Part shown: piece after piece, positions 47,501-59,500 of the stretch | Layout of the letters: each line of letters begins with the position of its first letter | Numbering within the stretch: the stretch's first letter is position 1 | DNA from: Lineus longissimus | Taxonomy: Eukaryota > Nemertea > Pilidiophora > Heteronemertea > Lineidae | Assembly: GCF_910592395.1 (NCBI RefSeq) | Contig: NC_088318.1 | Coordinates: 9,240,349 to 9,304,348 of the forward strand | DNA length: 64,000 nucleotides | Direction: 5' to 3' | The notes under the pieces: generated by a model | Told to the model about the DNA's origin: nothing | What the model saw: the letters and a program-made list of their open reading frames with translations, nothing else | Databases searched by the model: none | Made by a program: the position numbers and the translations under genes

Positions 47501-50500
47501 CACAATAACATTAAAATCGAAAACAAAGACGTCTGGGGTACGCGATAACATTCGGTAGTATTTAAGATTGTTTGGTATTGTCGATGGACGTTTTACATTT
47601 AAAGTTAACATGAGGAAGGAAAGATGTGTACCTGATTGAGATGAGAAGCGATCTGTTACGTCCTCTAAAACATCGAGTAATGTCGACTGATAGTTCTACC
47701 AATGATACAGTGGCGTCACCATCAGTTCATAACGCCATAAACATGAATGCACAATTGTAAACTATAGGGCGAAGGCACTCTCCTGGCCTCCGGTCCTATT
47801 CTCTTTTTACACACTCCCGTTGAAATTCGTATAGTCCCTCTGCCACAGTTTTATCATCCACAATGATGCAGTGTGTAAAGTGCGCTGCTTGTAACATGGA
47901 TTGAATAGCCTTCGTGTTATGTTTTGATAAAAAATAATTTTAAGGATGTCGTGAGAGTTCTTTTATTACACTGTGAAGTGTATTTGTGTCAAACATTTAT
48001 GTAATAAAGATATACATTTTTTAAAACAGTGATCGGCGCAGTCACGGGCGCTCAGTGTTGCAGTGATCCGAGAAGGCGTAATCTGGTGACAGCGCGACAG
48101 ATCACGTCCGAAGAGGCACCCACTTCGAACAGAATTTGTGAATTCATGCAGATTTCTCGCATGAATCTATTTTCTCAGCCATGTGACCCTCCTCGACGTC
48201 GCTCAGGCAATGAAAAGTATATTTTTGTTTTGTTTTTATTTTTATGAATGGGTCGTATTCTTGCAAAATTGGACGAAAACACTGAAACGATCCCTCGTCC
48301 TCCATTTTGAAAAAGTAGAACGCGTACTGATATTGCACGCATGCGTGTCCAACCTTACACACGTCCCATTATGATCATTGTCGGCCGTCGATAGTTTTCA
48401 TTGTTGAAAGTTGGCTGGGGAAACAACTGCGGTTGAGTCAGCAGGTCGAGTTAGACTTGGCAACGATGAACCCCATTGACGACGCTTGGAGAATGGTGCG
48501 AAGGTTTTAAAATTAATGTATCTCTATTTTAGAACCATGACTTCCTGTTTTGTCGGTTATTTTCAAATGGGCAATAAAATGTCCCTGATGGTAAGATATA
48601 CAGTAAATGCTCAGTTACCTCGGGATAGGCCTACTTCAGATCAACTTAGTTTTTGGTATAAAATGGGGCCCAGAGAGGGTATTCATGTAAAATGTGACAC
48701 TGATTTTTTAGTGAATAGAAGTGTACAGGCCTATGGTTGATTGGTTTTCTGAAAGAGGACTTGAATGAGACGTGTCCTTTGCCAAGGCCTGGGTCTATTT
48801 CATACTATTGTAGGAGAAAAAGAATTAACCCTTTCTTGTTTTTTAGTGAAATTGGTTTCAGTCATTCAATACGCAGACCTCTGACCAGTGACAATGATTA
48901 CAACTTTTATCCACCTTTTCGTGTTGTTTGTACGTTTGGTTGTCTGCATGGATATGCCTAATGATGGTGAGGGTGATATGGAAGGTCATCGTCCTGGTAC
49001 GTCTAGGCGACTCCATGGCTACCCTGTGGAGGCACGTCTACGGCATGCATTAGACTGTCAGCATGCTATTGAACATGGTCAGGTTTTGAATGTCGCAGAG
49101 TATGCAAGGAGGCATAGATTGGCCAATTCAACTTTGCGCGGATGGATTCAGGACATTGACCACCTCATGGACCAGGCAGAACACAATGCTCACAGTCGAA
49201 GGGTGCGCATTGATCATGATGGATTATGGCCTGAGGTTGAAGATGCCGTGCACCAGTCATTTCTTGAGAGGAGGCAGAGAGCTCTGCCTGTATCCAGGTC
49301 TGATCTTCGCCAGGATGCTGTTGTAGCCTTTGAAAATTGGTGGGGTGAGCTTCCTGTCGAAAGACAGGATGAAATGAGGCACCAGCGCCCTGAAAGAGTG
49401 AACTTTGTTGCTAGTGATGGGTGGTTGTCAAGGTTCATGGCCAGAAAGTCCATCACGTTTCGTCGAAAGACCAAGGATACTGCCACATTACCACGTGATG
49501 CTGAGGAGAGGGTGGCTAGATTTCAAGAGGAGGTACGGACTACTGTTCAGGAAAATAACGTCCACACTATTTTTAACTTTAATGAAACTTTTACCCAACT
49601 TGATTTTCCGCCAATGTATACTGCTGCAACAAAGGGGTCAAAGAACATTGATGTGCGGACATCGAGGGGAACCCAAAACTGGGTTGTACGGTTGGACTTA
49701 CAATTGGGTCAAATGGAGAGAAAGCTCCAGCTCATGTCGTTTTCAGGGAACCCGGTTTTGTTAGGGAAATCAGAGCCCTGCATGACATACCAGAAAATGT
49801 AAGGGTAAAGTCTTCAAGGTCTGGGTGGGAGAATGCAGGAACACTGCAGCACTGGCAGGAAGAAATCTTTTTTCCCTTTGTTGGAGACTTTAATCCAAAT
49901 GAAATTTTGCTTTTGGTAGACAGATTTCGCCCACATCAGGCCGAACAATTCTGCCAGCCTCTGGTTGAAGCTGGTATTTTACTTGATGACATCCCTGCCA
50001 GATGTACATCTCTCGCCCAGCCTCTAGACCTAACCGTCATGAGGGGGTTTAAAACCTTGGTCCGTAAGTACTGGAAGGAATGGAAAACCCAGCATACTAA
50101 TGCAGATGGACAGTGTGACAAAATCCCTCTCCTATCAGTTCTAGGAATTCTAAGTCATGCATGGGCTGATGTAAGTCCCAATGCAGCAATTCGGGGATTC
50201 CAAGTAGCTGGACTCATTCCACGTGAAAATGGACAATACGCCGATGCTCAGGCGGAAGGAGGTCTTCTCCTTGATGAAGATGAACTGTCTGATGTGGAAG
50301 AGGATATTGTGTTTCATGATTACAATGAAGACAGTGACTGACTTGTAACAGAAGTCTGAATTTGTCATAAAGTGTTGACCTTTCGGCTCATGAGACTCAT
50401 TCCACCAATCAATGTTGAAATTTGGTCTTTTTTAGTGTTGTAATGAGTTGTCTAATGCTGACTGATTTTGACTTTTCATTCAGTGTTAGGATACACTCCA

Positions 50501-53500
50501 ATGCAGACAAGAGCGACCTATTCACTTTTATTCTATTACTCAATGAACTCCCAAGGGGTCTGACTTGAATAAACGAAATGAGCATGATGTTCTGACTTCA
50601 TGTTAATTTAAACACCTATTGAAACAGCTGTCACCAGAAATAAGTGGTCAACTTTCTCTCCCCCATAAAGGCCTCATATTATGTGTTTGCAAAAATTGGC
50701 TGATCCCGAGGTAACTGAGCATTTACTGTACTATGTTAATATCCTATGGAGGTTATTTTCCGGTTCTTCCTTTGATTTTAGAGCGGTTGAATTCGTTATT
50801 AAATTTTCACATGTACTGTTTAAGTCAAGTAAAGTGAAGTTTATTCACAGACGGACTGACATACATACATGAAACATCACATTCCTCATTTTATTATGAA
50901 GAACACTACTGCTTGCTAGGACGCACTCGAGGTCGGACAGTGTGAGGTAGTTGGTGACACATTTATTCTGGTAGGAAGTTTCTTATGTAAGTGTATTGAG
51001 GTTCTCGTTGTAACACTAGCATGTGACTATTTGACAAATATTGTTACAATAATAGCTTTTTTAATACGTCTTTAGTCCATTGGTGAATGTTATGCCAGCA
51101 TTGTTTGGGGCCTGGAGGATACACTCTTGGGTAGATTTCTTCGAGGTTTGGCTCCTAAGCCCAGAGCAATAAAAGCCAAACAGGATTTTAGGGTAGACGA
51201 TTGCCATGGGAGCAGAAATAAAAAATGTTCTTCAGAAAAGCCAAAAGGTCACTTTTGTTTCTGGTTATTTCTCATTCATACTTGGCACATGAGTCGATGG
51301 ACATACAATCGATAATAATAATCTCAAGGTTTCACCCAGATTGGTGGTGAATTAAACGAAGTGGAAAATGTCTAAATCCGACGTCAATGTTCATGATTAC
51401 AAATATATGTATCTTTATTTCGTTCCCATTGTCGCAAATGGTGGTTCAGTAAAAACAAAAATTCAAAGAAATTCGATTAGTACATGTAGTTCGTACCCTA
51501 AAACGATGCGGACATGACATTTAAGAATTAACTATAGTTGTTCCACGTCCGTTCTTATTGCGAACGCTGACGCCGATAGCTTGTATTTCTTATTCGCTAT
51601 AAATACATGTTGTACTTACTTGTTGGCTTTCATGAGGAATGTCTTGGGCAGAGAACTGAGCCAATTGTGCTGGACGTACATTTCCTCGAGATTGACAGTT
51701 TCTGTCTCAAGTGGAAGGCCAGTTAACAAGTTGTGGTCTACCTTCAGGATCTTCAGAGATTGGGCATCACAAAACAGTCTGAAACAGTCAGGAGGACTCA
51801 GGACATCTATTGATCTCGTCTTAGCTTCCAATTCTGGTTGTTTGCCCGCTCAATACCAATATCATATCACATATGATGTATGGTCAATTTGGCGACATGT
51901 TGCCGACATGGTGTTTTATGGCATGAAAGAAGTATCCATCCTATCTATGTATGTTTTGAAATGTGCCTGAAGCTATACAGCAGACGCGATTATGGCATTG
52001 CACGTTGTTAATTTGCGTACATATATATCCTGTAAAATCTGACTTAAAACATCACTTCTGTATACCAACCCACTTTATTACTATGATGGTCACATGGCTG
52101 CACATTAATAATCTGTAGTACTATCTGCATTCTGATTGGTTTACCAAGGCGGATAGGCATAGTGATCATTGGCTTTGAACTTCACTGAACTGACACCGGT
52201 AATGTGACATTGGCAGTAGGCCTATTGTGAAATTATTGAGACGAGAAAATCAGCTCTGATCATTTCAGAATTTCAAGGTCGCGTACAAAAAGTTGTACAG
52301 GTTGTCCCAATAAAAAAAACCTTCGAAGACCCATTTTAATTTTCTTCTTCACTGAATTGGGTTTTGCTAATGACACATCATTTTCTTTGACGTTTTACAA
52401 ATGAGGCTCTGAATGGTGGGTTGTCAAACACAGAGAAGATTAAAGTTAGCTGTTAGCCACAGTTTTGTAGGTTAATTACACCCTGATCATGCTAGCCTTC
52501 CACTTCGTCCGCGAGAAGAAATCTGAATTCTATGCCATCCTCTTCAGCATCTCCATCGACGACTGGAAGTGGCCCAGCATCAACATTGCCAGGACGAAAT
52601 TCCGCTTCATATCCATTGATGATGACCTGTGGACTAACAGCCTCCCATGCATCATTTACAATGCGTATAACATCTGAAACTCCAATATTTCCACATCCGC
52701 CCTGCTCACCAGTATTTGCAATTTTCCATGTCTTCCATGCCTTTCGCGCGTTAGAAATAAACGACTTCATCACCGTAAGGTATAACGGCTGCCCCAAGGA
52801 TGTGCAGCCCGCTGGCACCAACTGCAGAATTCCCCCCATATAAGTGATCCGCATTCCGAAGTGTTCTGTCCTGTGGGCGCGAAAATGGTCAACTATCAAG
52901 AAGAAATTTTCAACGTTCTCCCCTTCCAGGAATGGTTGCAGAACTTCAGGTACCCAGTGGTCAAGCAGGGTCTCCTCCGATCCTTCATCCGCCCTGTTTG
53001 TGAAAACGTGCACTTCACATTTTCTGGTAACTCCTCATTTCCAAGGCGTCGATTTGGCGTATAAAACCCCGGCACGGAAAAGTGATGTGTGCCGCCAGTT
53101 TCCCACCGGTACAAGAAACAGAACAAAGTTACAGTACATCCTAATTTAGAATTGGACTGAGACGTTCTGATGTCAATGGCATTAGCCCCTTTTTTGTTAA
53201 CAGTGTACATTTACCAAATGTCGAAAAAAAAAGTCTGGTCCATGTTAATGACCACATGCATACTGTCAGTAACTTCATTGCGGTAGACTTCCATTCTTTG
53301 TGCGGCATCTGCTGGCAACGTAGTTGTGTTCTTTGTCACCTTGCGTAGGGAGAGGTTACTGCGTTTCATGAAGGCTTGCGTCCAGCCTCCGACGCTTGGA
53401 AATTGAAACGGACGGACGTGGTCTCCATGGCCTCTTGTCTCCTCTCTTCCCCTAGTTCATCCCACCATGACCGGAAAATTTCAAAGGCCTTCTCGTGCAG

Positions 53501-56500
53501 GTCTTGGACGGCAACTGGGATGCGTCTCTGTCGCAGCAGTTGGAGCCATTCGCGAAGCTGATCTTGCACGCCAGGCCACCATCCGTTGCTAAGATCTCGG
53601 ACCCTCCTCTTCTTGCCATGGTCCACAGTTTCTTGGTTTTCTAGCTTCTGAAGGTCCCACTGGCGGAACGTGTGGGTGGAGATCTTATAATGGTCCGCAA
53701 ATTCTTTCAATTCAATTTTCAGATTCCTTGGTCAATTCTGGTATGACACAAAGCCCCTTTTAGGGAAAGTGATAATAGTGTGGTAGACTATGTCATTTCG
53801 TTAGATTTTAATGTCCAAATTGAGATAGCGGTTGATTCCGGATCGATTTTTGCAAGGAATTCAAAAATTGACGGTAACAAATTTTCAGACTTCATCTAAG
53901 GGGTCAAATCCAAGATGGCCGCCAATACCTATAGGGCTCCGTAACTCTGAACCGATTCAGCTAAGAGGTTGATGTTGGTGTCCAGACATGGGTTTTTGGG
54001 GTCAAGCTATCCATTGTAGCCATCGGTTTCAATGTAAGATGGGCCAATGCAGTGAAATCCAAGATGGCCGCGAAGATGGCCGCCAATACCATCGGCGGCC
54101 ATCTTGGATTTGACCCCTTAGATGAAGTCTGAAAATTTGTAACCGTCCATTTTTTAATTCCTCGCAAAAAATCGATTCAGAATCAACCGCTATCTCAATT
54201 TGGACATTAAAATCTAACGGGAGCTAAATTTATGACATAGCCTACCACAATGTAACGATTAGGCCTACATGATCATGTCCATCCAAGGCCCAGTCAATAA
54301 ACTAAACCTCAATCTGTTTATGCATGGTCTTGTACAATAATTGGAGAAACAATGCATATTCAATACACTAACCAACCCACCTTGCCAAGTGGGTTGGACA
54401 TCTTGAATGTCTTAAGTCCGATTTTACAGTATGTTGATGGCAAATAGCTTCGATTTTGTTTGGAGGTTACTTTTATTTGTTACCTTTGTGGCAGTGTCTT
54501 GAGTCTGTTGTTGTTCGCGAAAAGCCTCTGCATGAAGAAGCAGGTCGAGAGGAATTCGGGGAGACTGGCCAGGTTGTTGCTGAAATACAAACGTCATGTA
54601 TATTCACAAGCTTCATCAGAAACAACAGGACAAACTATTTATGTAGGCCTCCATCTTTGAGCAGCAGATTAATGGTTTTAAAAAAACCTGTCATTGCCTT
54701 GTTATTTGCGCACTGTGCGCATCAAGTAAATTTTTTGAAAGTTGCCATTGAATTGGATCATAATGCAAAAGCTTTTGTTGGTTCGGCCTGGGTGCAGTGA
54801 AGAATGAAATAATATGGACGTGTGAGCTCTCGCAATCCCCTCAGTACCCTAACTTAGATCGAGTTTGAGCCATTATTTTACTTACAAAGATATATCAAGG
54901 AATGCAAGCCACTCTGGCTTAGGACTAATGAGCAACTGCTGGATGTCTGCAAAAGAAGTAAAATATTTATCATTCCTAGGCTGAATACTACCAGTACTAC
55001 ATCAATTGCCATTATCGGATATGTACATGCATTTTTTCTCAAATAAAGATGAACGTACATGAGCTATCCGCTCATCTAAAGCGCCTCGAAAACCATAGAT
55101 TTAAATAGTTGTGACCTACGACCATGGTCACATACGACAAAAATCGTTCGTTTGCGGTAGTCATCGCAGGTACATGCGACAAGAATAGGTGAGCGCAGCG
55201 ACCTGTGACCAATATCAAATCCAGCGATCATCAGTTTTCCATCAGACGTGAAATCTTTTTGTCGCACATAACAGCAACTATGATCGTAGGTCGCAGGGAT
55301 TTTAATCGACCGTTTGCACGGCGCTTAAGGCCAAGAAGGGCACCGAATTCCTACCAACCTGATGCACAACGGCTGAATGTCCGTAAAACTAAGGCTTGGA
55401 GCACACAAAGTAAAATGTCGGCGAGATCACGTCTACAAGCAAGTTGAGGTGAAAGTCCAAAACTGTTCCCCAATAGTCACCGAGCTACTTATGACCCCAA
55501 AATGCGAAATCTGAGCTTTTTTAGAAATACACTTTTAATGAAACTGAACGTTTCTATGTTTATATCAGTACAAGATTTTTAATATCTCTTTAACATGATC
55601 GCGCAGACATTTACCCCTGTGAGACATAAAACCAAGCATAGGCATTTTTATTTCTGATTCGCCAAACGCTAAAGGATTTATGATACATCGCGTTGAAGAA
55701 AATATCTTAAACTTAAATCAGAATATGGGTCAGAAAAAACTGCTTCCTATCGTAAGAGCTCCTCCTGGTCAGTGTAACACTTTTTGTCGAGGGATTGACC
55801 CAAACGCTTTTTGATAAAAATGCTTGACTTTTCTACAGTTCACTTACTGTTATGTGACGCTTGAAAGTGCTTCAACTGTGTGCCATTCACCTGGATGTTG
55901 ACTATCTTATTTCGTTCACAGTTCAGGTATTCCAAAGTTCGAACACAGCGAATATCTAGATCTACAATCTAAAGAAGAGGTTCATCATTATCAGAACATT
56001 GAACTTAATCACCTGCCTCATGCCTCTTTTAGGGAACATTATGATGGCGATATCGGGTCACTGGTTTTTGTGGTACTTCGCCCAGATCAGTGTCGACGTC
56101 ATTTTGATACAGAAACCTCTGTTTGTCATCATAATTGTGAAAATCATTGAAATATGGTATTAGGAGAGTAATATTTTTGGAAAATGAAGAACGATTTCTG
56201 ACAGGGAATCTCTTAGTTTGTTGTGGTTAAATCCATTTGTACGAGGTTATGAAGTAGGCATACAAGAAGTGTCTGCTTGTATTTTAACCGTTTCTCCGAG
56301 AAGGAAACTGTCATTAAGAAAGTAGTTGAACTGTAAGTCCCTATATAACATTAGTGTACGTTGGTTCTCGACACGTTGGTACGCCTGTGGACCTGAAATC
56401 AAACCTATTAAACAACTATAGGCAATACATGTAGATTTCGGATCGATTTGTAGCCAACTCACAAGGATACTTCCGAATTCCAACCAAACATCAAGCATAC

Positions 56501-59500
56501 CCAGATTCCTCATGAAATATGCAGGTTTAGGTTCGAATCAATAAAAGCAGATGCAATTTAAGGAAAATATATTCGGAGTGGTCTTCAAATGCAAACGACC
56601 ACGCTTGGCACAAGGAGTGGTCTTTTTAAGAGGGCAAATGGGCATATTCGGGACAAATTGACATACTTGGCACTACATAAAGGTATTTCACAACGAAAGG
56701 TTTTGCTCACACTGTCAATCATAAAGTAGGATCGGTCAAAGTATAGAGCCGTGTAAAATACTGACAACAATTTTGTTGACTAACTAGCCATAAATCCTAT
56801 GGTTCCTTCAACATTATTTTTTAAATGTTTGGAAGCCATTGATGACGTAATATAAGAAAATTATTTGTCGATTCATTCTTCTCGTTCTGGCCAGACCTTT
56901 GTTTTACACGTGTGCAACTGTAGATTATATAACTAATCTTGTTAACGCTGAAGGAGTAATCTTACTCGATCTATTGTGCCATCATGCCTCTTGCTTTTGG
57001 TCTCGCCAGAAACAAACTGCAATGATACATCATTTTAACAGTAGATTACGACTAATTCTCCACGAGGGACTAAATTTGCATTCGCTCAAACTAGCTGGAT
57101 GATATGAATAAATACTAACAAATGCTTCTATCTAAAACGCCATGTACATTTACACTCGGCCTTTCTGTACAAAATTGAAATAAAAGCATTTGCTAGACTT
57201 AATTCATACCACCAAATGTCTCAGGTTTACCCTAACAACAGCACCACTTACTTTAAAGTGCAGTTAAAGTATTTGAATTGTATGAGATAACTTTGAACGC
57301 TTTCCGTGAAAAAAAACAACTTGAAGAACATGATCCCACATGAAAAAAGTTACATCCATTTTTGCATAAGACAATAAAACGGCCAATGGCCATTGTGCTC
57401 ACCGTATAGATATTTGGAGGTAAGGAATTCAACCTGGTTAAGAAACATACTACAGGTCAAACCAAAGTCGGTATGACATGTGATGTATCGTTGCTTGGAG
57501 CACTTACCATAAAATTATCATCGAAAACAAGTAACTAGATATCATTGAAAACAAGTCACTAATAAGCGTGATATTGCACTTTGTATTTTTTTTTAGTTTT
57601 GGCCCCCTGGTGGCCAAGTCGAGAATTGGATCGGACCGAAATTTAGTGTCAGAGGTTATCTGATTTTGGGTGTAATGTGTACCAAATTTCAAGTTCATAC
57701 CTTCAGCGGTTAAGAAAGGTGCCACAGTTACCTTCAAACGGCCAATTCACGCCATTTGAATTCTGCGATCTTGAAAATAAGTCAAATCAAAAACCTGTAT
57801 GGTATGTAATACATTTCCTTGCTAGGAGTACCTATCATAAAAAAATTAGCGAAAACGAGTAGCTTATAAGCAAGATATCGAACATTTTAGGTTTTTACTT
57901 TTGGCCCCCTGGTGGCTAAGTCAAAAATCAGATCGGACCGAAATTTGTTGTCAGAATCTAGTCTAATCTTTTGAGTTATGTGTACAAAGTTTCAAGTTCA
58001 TAGCTCTAGCTGTTAAGAAACGTGCCGCTGTTTTTGAAACAGGATACAGACGACAACGGACGCTGCGGTGTTGTATAGACGGTGAGCCAAAAACGTCACA
58101 GGACAGTTTGTTACCCTCTGTTCACCGAGCTGATGATTGACATCTAAGAGTATCATCTGAAACACATGGTCGCCGCAAACAAACCCCCCATTTCTGACCG
58201 AACCATACGTCATCATATCCAGTTCCTTTGACCAGGGCAACGCTGCCTGCGTTATGTGATTGGCAGGCATACTTTTTCCTCATGGTTTAAACACGCAGCG
58301 GATCATTGCGGATCACTTCGTAACTTCATTCATAACACTTCGGTAATAAATCATTTTTTCTTGCTTTACCTCGTTGTCCCGAATGTCCAAAAATGTAAGG
58401 TGTTCCATGAGAGAGAACTTCACTGTTTCGGTTGGCGGTAGCGTGAGCCGGTTCATACGCAAGTCCATTTTCCGTACGTGGTTTAATTTGTGCAGTATCT
58501 CTGGTGGAATCTTCTCTATCATATTGCCCGCCATGATGATACTTTCCACTTCTGTGATGCCCAGTTCTGAGAGGTTGGCCATGACCATGGGCACGTTGGT
58601 GAAGTTGTTGAAGGCCAGCACAAGAAACTGTAGGCGCTCCAGGGAGAGAAGTTCTTCTGGTAGGGATACCAAGTGGTTGTTGTGGATATGTAGGGCCTGC
58701 AGACTGAAATTGCCGGGAAAGGGGATGATGAAGCAGGTGCAGTAAAGCTGGGAACAGTAAAGGTAAACCTTGATCCAATATTACGAGTCTGGTAGGAGAT
58801 TAAAGGTTTGCAGATGAAAAGTAGAAATAACAGGCTGAGATAGTATTTTAAAAGGAAGTTGCAACCAGCTAGAGTTGGAAATAAGAATAAAAACAGAACT
58901 TTGATTATCAAACGGAATAGTCCATTGGGTAACTATATGCACGTCGTATCAAAGAAAATTGTCGAAAGCGTCGTTGTCCGGTTCGTGGTGAACCACTGAA
59001 ACTGCTTTATATTAGAAATTCATCAAATCAGTATCAGTATTGTAAGGCAAGATGACTAAGTATACGCGATTGTAAGACTGGGTTGTCATCTGTTAAGTGA
59101 ATACTATGTTCAGAGAGTATACCGATTGAAACCTATCATTTCATGAGCAACGACTTATTTATTGATTCACATGCTAGTTTATTCCATCAATAAATGTAAT
59201 GACAACCACTGTTGCTCATAATTGCTATGATTAATCATCAGCAACATGGATGGGAGGTCAGATTAATGTGCTTGAAGTAAAGATAATCTACTTACTTTTT
59301 CAGTTTGCCAATGTCTGCAGGTATCTCTTCTATCCTGTTGTTGGAGAGGTTCACCTCAGCAAGAGATTGTATCTGACAGATTGAGCCGGGAAATGCACCA
59401 AGATCATTGTCTGCCAGATTAAGACTTCTCATACATTGAAATCTTGAAAGAAAGGGAAGTAAAGATAATATTATACTGAGAGCAAAAATAGATATTATAC

